This document shows positions 1 through 7,296 of a DNA stretch of 64,000 nucleotides, in pieces; within the stretch, counting starts at the first letter, position 1, and every line of letters begins with the position of its first letter. This DNA is from CALMZY01 sp052033915 (GTDB lineage Bacteria > Verrucomicrobiota > Kiritimatiellia > CAIQIC01 > JAGNIJ01), in NCBI GenBank assembly GCA_052033915.1, contig JBPOJF010000006.1:248001-312000 (forward strand), written 5' to 3'. The position numbers and the translations under genes were made by a program. Under the pieces are notes generated by a model. It saw nothing but the letters and a program-made list of their open reading frames with translations, searched no databases and was not told where the DNA came from.

Positions 1-499
1 CGCTGTAGGAGTGATCGGAGACGCGCCCGTTGATCAGGATCACCGGAACCCCGCCGCGTTTCGCCAGGCGGATCAGGTTCGGCCAGAGCTCGCATTCCAC
101 CAGCACGAGCGTCTTCGGACGGATGATCGAAAGCGCCCGCTTCATGATGCCGGGGAAGTCGAGCGGCAGGTAGATCAGGACATCCGGGTCCGCGACCTCC
201 TTTTCGGCGATCCCGTATCCGGTGGATGTCGTCGTGGACAGGACGAACTCCACGCCGGGCCGGCGCGCGCGAAACTCCTTCATGAACCGCAGGGCGACGA
301 AGATCTCACCCACGCTGACCGCGTGCACCCAGACGCGCCCGCCCTCCCGGAATCGCGCCAGAAGCTCCGGGCTGTATCGCGCGAAGCGCTGGCCGAAATT
401 CCGCGCGTAGCCGCCGCGCCGCCGCATGCGGACTATCGCGCGCGGGAGCATGAGGATCATCCCGATCGCGAACAATATGTTGTAGAAAAACCAAAGCAT
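1..499 (-). CDS. kdtA: 3-deoxy-D-manno-octulosonic acid (Kdo) transferase, N-terminal part (cut by window edge)
   Basis: This is the first 166 codons of a gene that runs off the left edge. The start is ATG at 499-497. The protein opens with a hydrophobic anchor (MLWFFYNILFAIGMILML), as in WaaA/KdtA enzymes. A basic stretch (RMRRRGGYARNFGQRFARY) and the family signatures WVHAVSVGE and STTTSTGYGIA follow. The family moves Kdo from CMP-Kdo to lipid A precursor at the inner face of the inner membrane, so the organism probably makes LPS. It is the last visible gene of a minus-strand run from aroB through dprA, topA and xerC. A repeat-built hairpin fills the 80 nt between xerC and this start. Confidence 0.85.
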   Translation of the reverse strand, partial: MLWFFYNILFAIGMILMLPRAIVRMRRRGGYARNFGQRFARYSPELLARFREGGRVWVHAVSVGEIFVALRFMKEFRARRPGVEFVLSTTTSTGYGIAEKEVADPDVLIYLPLDFPGIMKRALSIIRPKTLVLVECELWPNLIRLAKRGGVPVILINGRVSDHSYS

Positions 500-506
500 A
501 GTCTTC

Positions 507-572
507 AGTCCAAAGTCCAAGGTCTAAAGTCCAAAGACGTCCGTTCACTTCGGACTTTAAACTTTGGACTGC
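507..572. repeat. Seven-nt-phased inverted repeat upstream of kdtA
   Basis: The left part reads AGTCCAA AGTCCAA GGTCTAA AGTCCAA, an exact 7-nt period. The right part reads GGACTTT AAACTTT GGACT, also period 7. Positions 514-532 and 552-570 are inverted copies matching at 17 of 19 positions with a 19-nt loop. On the minus strand the hairpin lies between the xerC stop and the kdtA start and ends about 15 nt before the ATG. It could affect kdtA translation or stop transcription, but no U-tract follows it. Confidence 0.75.
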
Positions 573-579
573 TTACTCC

Positions 580-1560
580 CTACGCCCTCGGATGCGCCTG
601 TTCATAAACCTGTTTCAACCGCTCCACGGTCACGTGCGTGTAAATCTGCGTTGTCGACAGGCTCGTGTGGCCCAACAGTTCCTGCACGCATCGCAGGTCC
701 GCGCCGGCGTCGAGCATGTGCGTCGCAAAGCTGTGCCGCAGGGCGTGCGGCGATATGCCCGCGTTCAACCCGGCAAAGGCCAGGTACTTCTTCATCACCC
801 TTTCCATGGAGCGGGTCGTCAGGCGTCCGCCGTTCCGGTTCAGGAACAGGCCCGGCGGCATCCCTGTTTTCCCCAGAGCCGCCCAGCACAGGTCGCGCCG
901 TTCCATCGCGGCGCGCAAGGCCTGGTGGGCCGGCCGCCCGAAAGGGCAAAACCGCTCCTTCTTCCCCTTGCCGCGGACCTTGGCCACGCCCGAAAGAAAA
1001 TCCACGTCCGCATCGGTCAGCGAGGCCAGTTCGCTGATTCGCATGCCGGTGCTGTAGAGAAGCTCCAGCATCGCGGCATCGCGGCGGCGCGCGTACTCGG
1101 CCCAACCGCGCACAGCCTTCCCCGCCGGACCGGCTTCCTCCACGGGCATCTTGGCCGGCGCCTGCAACAGGCGGTTGACCTCCGCGACGGTCAACACCGA
1201 GGGCAGCCGCCTTGACTTCTTCGGAACCTGTAGTCCCGAAAAGGGATTGAGCTCCACCTTCTCCTCGCGGACGAGAAACTTGTAGAACGACCGCAGGCTC
1301 GAGACCTTGCGGCCCGTCGTCGCGGGCGCCATCCCGGCCTTCTGAAAGCCGGCGAGAAACCTGCGCGCCGTGTACCGGTCCGCCTCGCTCCACTTGAACG
1401 GGCTCCTGGCCTCCGGCCCCCAGACCGCGCCGGCATACTGACGGATGTCGAGCAGGTAGTTGTTCACGGTATGCTCCGACGCGTTCCGTTCGGCGCTCAT
1501 GTACCGGAGGAATTGCGCCACGCACGGATCGCCGCCGACATCCTCGAGGGAAAGGGTCAT
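580..1560 (-). CDS. xerC: Tyrosine site-specific recombinase, XerC/XerD type
   Basis: The 326-residue length is usual for Xer recombinases. The N-terminal half is the SAM-like core-binding domain (FLRYMSAERNASEHTVNNY). The C-terminal half holds the catalytic set: Arg in STGMRISELASL, the H-x-x-R of PHALRHSFATHM, His in LLGHTS, and the nucleophile Tyr near residue 307 in QIYTHV. The family resolves chromosome dimers at dif during division. Whether this is XerC or XerD cannot be told from sequence alone; no second copy or dif site was recognised here. The ATG overlaps the topA stop as ATGA, so translation is probably coupled to topA. Confidence 0.9.
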   Translation of the reverse strand: MTLSLEDVGGDPCVAQFLRYMSAERNASEHTVNNYLLDIRQYAGAVWGPEARSPFKWSEADRYTARRFLAGFQKAGMAPATTGRKVSSLRSFYKFLVREEKVELNPFSGLQVPKKSRRLPSVLTVAEVNRLLQAPAKMPVEEAGPAGKAVRGWAEYARRRDAAMLELLYSTGMRISELASLTDADVDFLSGVAKVRGKGKKERFCPFGRPAHQALRAAMERRDLCWAALGKTGMPPGLFLNRNGGRLTTRSMERVMKKYLAFAGLNAGISPHALRHSFATHMLDAGADLRCVQELLGHTSLSTTQIYTHVTVERLKQVYEQAHPRA

Positions 1561-4112
1561 TCGGGCGATCCCTCGCTTCCGGCGGCCGGGCGGCTTTTCG
1601 CCGAAGCGGGAATGCCATACTGCGCGGCAACCTGTTCGTAGTTCGGAATCTGCTCCGCGTAGCGCCTGAGCATCTTCTTGAGGGAAGCCGCCTGCTTCGG
1701 CGAGAGGCTCTTGCGCTGGCCATACTGACGGGAAAGCGATTCATAGAACTTCTGATCGTCCCATTCGCGGCGGCCGCGCTTCGTCGGCGGCTTCCACGTC
1801 TTGACCTCTTTCAGCAGTTCCAGCAGAGGCCCGCTTTCCTTGTCTTCCGCCGCGGCGGTCTCGTGCAGTCCAAGCTCCTCCTTCATGGATTCGAAGTCCG
1901 GAATCTGGTCGGAGTACTTCATCACCATCCGGTCCAGGTAGTGGATCTGGTTCGGCGAAAGACTCCGCCCGCTTTCGAACTGCGTGCGCAGCGAGTTCGC
2001 GAACACGCGGTCGTCATACACCTTCTTGCCCACCGTCCGCGGTTCCTTGAACTGAACCTTCTTCAGCAATTCGAGTTTCTTGAGGACATCCTGCCGCGGC
2101 GGTTCCGGCGGCCGCTTTGCCGCCTCGAGTTCCTCGGTCAACGCAAGCTCTTCGGCGACGGATTCCAGCGCGGGCAACTGCTCCCGGTACCGGCAAATCA
2201 GCTTCTTCAGCGCGCCGACCTGCCGCTCCGATATCCCCTTCCCCTCGCCCAATTGCTTCCGGATCGATTCCGTGAACGCCTGATCGCTGTACGTCCGCTT
2301 GCCGCGCTTCGTGGCGGGCTCCCAGGTCTGAATGCCTTTCGCCATGTCCAGGAGTTTCTGCACGGACGCCGGGTCCGCCTGGGGCCCCTTCGCCTTCTCC
2401 AGCCAGGTCAGGAATTCCCGGTAAAACTGCTCCATCATCGCGCCCCACTGCACGGCGCCCGTCTCGATCTCGTCGAGCTGTTCTTCCATGCCCGCGGTGA
2501 ACTTCACGTCGAACAGCGCGCCCAGATGCTCCACAAGGAAATCGCAGACCTGGAGCCCCATGTCCGTCGGCTTGAGAGCGCGCTTTTCCTTCTCGACGTA
2601 GCGCCGCGCAAACAGCGTGGAGAGGATCGAGGCGTACGTGCTCGGACGACCCACTCCATTTTCCTCCAGGGCCTTCACCAACGACGCCTCGGTGAATCGC
2701 GGCGGCGGCGAGGTGAACTTCTGTTCTTCGAGCCATTGCAAACAATCGAGCCCCTCGCCTTTGGCCAGCGGCGGCAGGCGGTCGATCTCGTCGCCGTTCT
2801 CGTCCTTCTTCTTTTCCTCGACACCCGCGGCCCTCATGTAGCCGGGGAAGATGACTTCCGAGGCGGTCGCTCGGAAGAGATACGTGGACGTCTTGCCGGC
2901 CGGCGGCGCGGCTTCGACTTCCACCGTGCGCTGGGCAATCCGGGCGGGCGCCATCTGGCTGGCGACGAACCGCTTCCAGATCAGGCTGTACAGCTTCAAC
3001 TCGTCCGGATCGAGGACGGCGGCCAGATGGTCCGGCGTGCGGTTCACGTCCGTCGGACGGATCGCTTCGTGCGCCTCCTGCGCGCTCGACCGGCTCTTAT
3101 AGAAATTGGGCTTCTCGGGCAGATACTCCGGCCCGTACGTCCGGTGGACGAACTCGCGGCAGCTTTCCTGCGCGTCCCGCGAAACCGAGAACGAGTCGGT
3201 TCGCATGTACGTGATCAGGCCGACCGGCCCCTCGCCGAAATCTTCGCCTTCGTAGAGTTTCTGCGCGAGCTTCATCGTGTACGCGGGCGCGAACCCGAAC
3301 ACGCTCGAACCCGCCTGCTGGAGTGTGCTTGTGATGTACGGCGGCATCGCCCGCTTGGAGATCTCGCGCGGAATGATGTCGGACACCCTCAGCGCGCGGC
3401 CGTCGAGGTCCGCCTTGACCGCGTGGGCCCGCTCGGCGGTCTGGATCTCCGCCTTCTCGCCGTTGATCCGGGCCAGCTTGATTTCGAACGGATCGAGCGG
3501 ATCGACCTGCTTGCGCACCTTGGCGCCGAGGAGCCAGAATTCCTCCGGCTTGAAATGGAGAATCTCCCGCTCGCGCTCGCAGACGAGCCTCAGCGCGACG
3601 GACTGCACGCGGCCGGCGCTCGCCGCGCCGCGAATGCGCCGCCACAATAACGGGCTGACCTTGTAGCCGACGATCCGGTCCAGAACGCGGCGCGCCTGCT
3701 GGGAATCGACGCGCTTTTCGTCGATGCGGCCGGGCTCGGCGAACGCCTTGCGGATCGCCGGGGCCGTGATCTCGTTGTACGAAACACGGAAGAATCTATC
3801 CTCGGGAACCGACTTCTTCAGGACGGCCTGCAGGTGCCAGGCGATCGCCTCGCCTTCGCGGTCCGGATCGGGCGCCAGGTACACGCGGTCCACGCCCTTG
3901 GCCGCGGTCTTGAGTTCGTGGAGCACCTTCTCGCGCGCCTTGATCGTGACGTACTTCGGCTTAAAACCCTTCTCCACGTCGATGCCGAGTTCCTTCTCCG
4001 GAAGATCGCGCACGTGCCCCATCGACGCCTTCACGACGTACTCCGAGCCAAGAATCTTGTTGATCGTCTTGGCCTTCGCGGGCGATTCGACTATGACGAG
4101 GTTCTTGCTCAT
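1557..4112 (-). CDS. topA: DNA topoisomerase I with an unusual triple-repeat C-terminus
   Basis: The protein has 851 residues from the ATG at 4112, giving the canonical start MSKNLVIVESPAKAKTI. An in-frame extension to a TTG at 4172 lies inside a hairpin repeat and is rejected. Toprim residues (APDPDREGEAIAWH) and the active-site Tyr near residue 302 (GLITYMRTDS) are present, so it is a type IA enzyme that relaxes negative supercoils. The C-terminus lacks the usual cysteine zinc ribbons. It has three related units of about 76-80 residues (about 579-658, 670-749, 759-834), each with YDDxxFxxSLRxQ, then LSxxQ, then a basic helix ending in YxxQIP. It lies between dprA and xerC. Confidence 0.95.
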   Translation of the reverse strand: MSKNLVIVESPAKAKTINKILGSEYVVKASMGHVRDLPEKELGIDVEKGFKPKYVTIKAREKVLHELKTAAKGVDRVYLAPDPDREGEAIAWHLQAVLKKSVPEDRFFRVSYNEITAPAIRKAFAEPGRIDEKRVDSQQARRVLDRIVGYKVSPLLWRRIRGAASAGRVQSVALRLVCEREREILHFKPEEFWLLGAKVRKQVDPLDPFEIKLARINGEKAEIQTAERAHAVKADLDGRALRVSDIIPREISKRAMPPYITSTLQQAGSSVFGFAPAYTMKLAQKLYEGEDFGEGPVGLITYMRTDSFSVSRDAQESCREFVHRTYGPEYLPEKPNFYKSRSSAQEAHEAIRPTDVNRTPDHLAAVLDPDELKLYSLIWKRFVASQMAPARIAQRTVEVEAAPPAGKTSTYLFRATASEVIFPGYMRAAGVEEKKKDENGDEIDRLPPLAKGEGLDCLQWLEEQKFTSPPPRFTEASLVKALEENGVGRPSTYASILSTLFARRYVEKEKRALKPTDMGLQVCDFLVEHLGALFDVKFTAGMEEQLDEIETGAVQWGAMMEQFYREFLTWLEKAKGPQADPASVQKLLDMAKGIQTWEPATKRGKRTYSDQAFTESIRKQLGEGKGISERQVGALKKLICRYREQLPALESVAEELALTEELEAAKRPPEPPRQDVLKKLELLKKVQFKEPRTVGKKVYDDRVFANSLRTQFESGRSLSPNQIHYLDRMVMKYSDQIPDFESMKEELGLHETAAAEDKESGPLLELLKEVKTWKPPTKRGRREWDDQKFYESLSRQYGQRKSLSPKQAASLKKMLRRYAEQIPNYEQVAAQYGIPASAKSRPAAGSEGSPE

Positions 4113-4115
4113 AAA

Positions 4116-4172
4116 CTGTCCGTTATCAGCGGTCCGTTGATGGGGTACCAATGGATCACTGACCAAGGACAA
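4116..4172. repeat. Inverted repeat covering the topA leader
   Basis: Positions 4116-4139 and 4149-4172 are 24-nt inverted copies that match at 17 of 24 positions around a 9-nt loop. Within each arm similar words (GTCC, TCAG, TTG) recur at about 7 or 14 nt. On the minus strand the second arm ends 3 nt before the topA ATG and contains the only purine-rich ribosome-binding candidate (AACGGAC). The topA ribosome-binding site would therefore be paired if the hairpin forms. It fills the whole gap between the dprA stop and topA. Confidence 0.6.
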
Positions 4173-5291
4173 CTATCCGGGCCACAGGTCCTCCACAAGT
4201 TCCACCATGCGGCCGGGTAGCATACGCACGACGCGCTTCATTTCCAGCCCAATCAGCAGGGAATTCAGGGTCGCCATTTTCAGCGCGGTCTTTCGCGTGA
4301 GACTGTCCACATCCAGCGAACCCTCCCACAGCGCGCGCACGACGGCCTGTTCGTCGCCCGAAAGCCGAACCTCGGGACGCTCGTCCAGCGCGGCCGCCTG
4401 CTTCTTCTTTTCCGGCGGGACCAGGAAATCGAACTCCTGCAAAATATCATCCACGTCCTCGACCAGCCGCGCGCCGTTCTTGATCAGCTTGTGCGATCCT
4501 TTCGCGCCCGGCGTATCGATCCGCCCCGGCACGGCGAACACCGAACGGCCCTGCTCCAACGCGTGGTCGGCCGTGTTGAGCGCGCCGCTGTTCGCGCCGG
4601 CCTCGACCACGACAACGCCCATCGACAGGCCGCTGACCACCCGGTTCCGGTACGGGAACGTCGTGCGATCCGGCTGGCGCCCCAGCGGAAACTCGCTGAT
4701 CACCGCGCCGCGTTCCGAAATCTTCCGGGCCAGTTCCGCGTTCTCCGCCGGATAGATGTGATCCAGCCCGCTGCCGATCACCGCCAGCGTCCGCCCCTCG
4801 CCCTTCAGCGCGCCCTTGTGCGCCGCCGTGTCGATCCCGCGGGCGAGCCCGCTGACAACGGTGTACCCGACGCGCACGAGCTGGTAGCCGAGACGGTCCG
4901 TAACCGTCAACCCGTAATGCGTCGCATGCCGCGTTCCGACGATCGCCACCGCATGCCGGTCCTTCACGTCCAGCGTTCCCCAGACGTACAGCGCCAGCGG
5001 CGGCCCGTGCAAGGTCTTCAGCGGCTCCGGATACTCCGGATCGGCCTGCGTGACAATCCGGAACCCGAGCGACTCCGCCTTCTTCAGTTCGCGGGCCGGA
5101 TCGATCTTCGACCGCTGCTCAACAATCCCTTTTGCCACTTCGACACCAATACCCTCCGCGCGCATCAGCGCGTCGCGGTCCGCGGTAAAAATCGCCTCGA
5201 CCGACCCGAGCGCGGACACCATCGCCCGGACCCGAACAGGACCGATGTGGTCCATCATGTTGAGGGCGATATAGGCTTCTCGAGTGTTCAT
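4173..5291 (-). CDS. dprA: DNA processing protein DprA/Smf
   Basis: The 372-residue protein has helix-hairpin-helix-like N-terminal residues (about 1-70) and a Rossmann-like DprA domain. Visible motifs are VAIVGTRHATHYG, VSGLARGIDTAAHKGAL and FPYRNRVVSGLS. A C-terminal winged-helix-like segment follows (about 310-372). DprA binds incoming single-stranded DNA and loads RecA in natural transformation. It is also common in bacteria not known to be competent. The start ATG at 5291 is preceded by GAGGAC, which is part of a hexamer repeat. The dprA-topA-xerC order is common in bacteria and supports all three calls. Confidence 0.95.
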   Translation of the reverse strand: MNTREAYIALNMMDHIGPVRVRAMVSALGSVEAIFTADRDALMRAEGIGVEVAKGIVEQRSKIDPARELKKAESLGFRIVTQADPEYPEPLKTLHGPPLALYVWGTLDVKDRHAVAIVGTRHATHYGLTVTDRLGYQLVRVGYTVVSGLARGIDTAAHKGALKGEGRTLAVIGSGLDHIYPAENAELARKISERGAVISEFPLGRQPDRTTFPYRNRVVSGLSMGVVVVEAGANSGALNTADHALEQGRSVFAVPGRIDTPGAKGSHKLIKNGARLVEDVDDILQEFDFLVPPEKKKQAAALDERPEVRLSGDEQAVVRALWEGSLDVDSLTRKTALKMATLNSLLIGLEMKRVVRMLPGRMVELVEDLWPG

Positions 5292-5302
5292 GGCTGAATC
5301 GT

Positions 5303-5361
5303 CCTCGTTGTCGCTCTCGTCCTCGTCCTCACTCCCTGAGGAATACGACGAGGAGGACGAG
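5303..5361. repeat. Hexamer repeat with hairpin upstream of dprA
   Basis: On the minus strand, GAGGAC-type hexamers recur about five times just before the dprA start. An upstream arm, CTCGTCCTC, can pair with GAGGACGAG over 9 bp. An inner stem CCTCA/TGAGG is also possible. The dprA ribosome-binding site is itself one of the hexamers. The 76-nt spacer contains no gene. Confidence 0.55.
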
Positions 5362-5367
5362 AAAACG

Positions 5368-6012
5368 TCAAACAGCCGCTTCCGGACCGCTCACCCCTTC
5401 GGCGCTCGCTTTGGACCTTCTCTTGGCCTGCCCCTTCCTGAACAGATCCATCTGCGCGCTTTTCAGAAGATGGTAGTTCTTCAGGATACGCAGCATCTGC
5501 AGCAGGTCGGACTTCTCGTAGTTTTTGTTCGTATCGACGTGCGCGGCGAGTTCCAGCAGCATCGTGCGGAACAACAATACGCCGTCAATCCCTCTTTCCT
5601 TAAATAAGGAGAGCGCCTTGTCGCGCATATCCGGGGAAGCGGGAAGTTCGGGCAGGCACAGGATCTTCGCCACCGGGCCGGGCCCGATGTGGCGAATCGT
5701 GCTTTTCATGGCCGTCCTGTCGGCAAAGCGAAATATCTCCGGCGAAAGCTTGATCACAGCCGGGCTGAACCGCCCCGTGTGCCAGCCGCGCACGCCCACG
5801 ATCGCGCGGGACACGTGCTTGAGGTCGGCGCCCTCCCAGAGCACCGCCTCCGACAGGCGCTGCTCTGTGACGGACGGGTTCACCGCGAGCAAGTCGATTT
5901 CCTCCTCCACCTGCTTCGGGCGCGCGGACACCTGGTACTTCCGCGGCTGCCGAACGAGAAACCCCAGCGATTCAAAATACTCGCGAACGATCCAGTCACT
6001 TACCGCTGACAT
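5368..6012 (-). CDS. Conserved-looking protein of unknown function (214 residues)
   Basis: I do not recognise a named family. The protein is soluble, with no signal peptide or membrane segment. The N-terminal part (about residues 1-75) has EEEIDLLAVNP followed by SEAVLWEGADLK. The spacing and the hydrophobic strand around the Asp faintly resemble a PD-(D/E)XK nuclease-like fold, but the acidic-x-Lys signature is not convincing. The second half is helical, and the C-terminal tail is basic (RKGQAKRRSK). The gene starts inside the end of aroB (17-nt overlap), so it is translated with aroB. The next gene downstream is dprA, which makes a DNA-related role thinkable but unproven. Confidence 0.75.
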   Translation of the reverse strand: MSAVSDWIVREYFESLGFLVRQPRKYQVSARPKQVEEEIDLLAVNPSVTEQRLSEAVLWEGADLKHVSRAIVGVRGWHTGRFSPAVIKLSPEIFRFADRTAMKSTIRHIGPGPVAKILCLPELPASPDMRDKALSLFKERGIDGVLLFRTMLLELAAHVDTNKNYEKSDLLQMLRILKNYHLLKSAQMDLFRKGQAKRRSKASAEGVSGPEAAV

Positions 6013-7084
6013 TCCACACCTCCTTCAGGAGCCCCTCCGGCGCCTCGCACCCCACCGCCACCGCGCCGATCTTGCGCGCAAGCACGAACCGGGGCGAACG
6101 CCCCGCGCTCTTCTTGTCCAACCCCATCGATTGCCGGACACGCGCCCATTCGCAGGAGGGCCGATGAACGGGCAACCCCACCTGCCGGAGAAGATTCTCA
6201 AGCCGCGCGCAATCGCCGCGCTTGAAGCCTTTCAACCCGACCGACAGACGTGCCGCCAGGACCATGCCGATCGAAATCGCCTCGCCGTGGAGATATTTCC
6301 CGTAGCCCGTCACGTTCTCGATCGCGTGGCCGATCGTGTGCCCGAAGTTCAGGATCGCGCGCAGGCCGTTCTCTCGTTCGTCGAGACGGACCACATCGGC
6401 CTTGATCTCGCAGCACCGGGCAATCACGCTTTCAAGGAACGCCGGCTGCCCGCAAACCAGGTCCTTCCATCGCCGTTCGAGCGCGGAAAAAAGAGACGGG
6501 TCGCTGATCACGCCGTACTTGATCACTTCGGCCAAGCCGGAAAGATATTCGCGCCGAGGCAGTGTTTTCAGAGTCGCCGTATCGGCAAGCACAAGCGCCG
6601 GTTGATGAAACGCGCCGACCAGGTTCTTGCCCTCCGGAAGATTGATTCCCGTCTTGCCGCCGACCGAACTGTCCACCATCGCCAGCAAGCTGGTCGGAAC
6701 CTGCACCAGTTGAATCCCGCGGAACAGCGTCGCCGCGAGAAAGCCCGCGAGATCGCCGACCACGCCGCCGCCAAGGGCCACGACGAACGATTTCCGGTCC
6801 AATCCGGCCGCAAGAGCTTTTGTGTAAAGGGCGGACAGACGATTCGCGGATTTCGACCTCTCGCCCGCCGGAACGACCGCGCGCGCGACGGAAAAGCCCG
6901 CCTTCTTCAGAGACCGGACAGCAACCGCGCCGTACCGCCGGTCCACATTTGAATCGGTAACCACGAGGCCGTTCCGGCCCAGCCCCAGCTTGTCGCAATA
7001 CGCGCCCAATCGGCCCAACAGACCGGCCCCAATGTGTATTTCGTACGAGCGCGATCCCAGTTCCACTTTGACTCTAGAAGGCAT
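5996..7084 (-). CDS. aroB: 3-dehydroquinate synthase
   Basis: AroB turns DAHP into 3-dehydroquinate in the shikimate pathway, using NAD and a metal. The chosen ATG at 7084 gives 362 residues, the usual length. The longer reading frame to 7189 adds an unlikely leader. Visible motifs are ALGGGVVGDLAGF (NAD binding), DSSVGGKTGIN, and metal ligands in LAEVIKYG, NFGHTIGHAIE and YLHGEAISIGM. It is the first gene of the minus-strand run leading to dprA-topA-xerC. A 212-nt divergent spacer separates it from the membrane protein at 7297. Confidence 0.95.
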   Translation of the reverse strand: MPSRVKVELGSRSYEIHIGAGLLGRLGAYCDKLGLGRNGLVVTDSNVDRRYGAVAVRSLKKAGFSVARAVVPAGERSKSANRLSALYTKALAAGLDRKSFVVALGGGVVGDLAGFLAATLFRGIQLVQVPTSLLAMVDSSVGGKTGINLPEGKNLVGAFHQPALVLADTATLKTLPRREYLSGLAEVIKYGVISDPSLFSALERRWKDLVCGQPAFLESVIARCCEIKADVVRLDERENGLRAILNFGHTIGHAIENVTGYGKYLHGEAISIGMVLAARLSVGLKGFKRGDCARLENLLRQVGLPVHRPSCEWARVRQSMGLDKKSAGRSPRFVLARKIGAVAVGCEAPEGLLKEVWNVSGK

Positions 7085-7221
7085 GGGCTCAAGGAAATAG
7101 GCGCTCACCGCTATCCTGTCAACGCTGTTCTCCAGCCCGGGCCCTTCGGGCTTCCGGATGAACGACAGAAGCATTTGCAGCAGAATCAAGGGATGAGGAG
7201 GAACAGAAACCGGCCGAGTGC

Positions 7222-7236
7222 GCAGAATAATTCTGC
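7222..7236. promoter_or_regulatory. Perfect 15-nt dyad in the aroB/membrane-protein divergent spacer
   Basis: The sequence GCAGAATAATTCTGC is a perfect palindrome around a central base. On the minus strand it directly follows a perfect TTGACA hexamer, so a bound regulator could block an aroB promoter. A convincing -10 at 17 nt was not found. For the plus strand, TACAAT at about 7279 could be a -10. The remainder of the 212-nt spacer holds a GC-rich stem near 7136 and nothing else recognised. Confidence 0.45.
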
Positions 7237-7296
7237 TGTCAATGGTTCTGTCGTATTGGCCGCGGCACGGAAGTCGCTTTACAATGGCGGCGGCAA

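Noticed and set aside
1863..3650. A 595-codon plus-strand frame opposite topA.
   Set aside because: Antisense to a clear topoisomerase; composition is typical of shadow frames.
4113..4172. A 20-residue N-terminal extension of TopA.
   Set aside because: It would be encoded by the hairpin repeat, starts with TTG, and the shorter start gives the canonical topoisomerase N-terminus.
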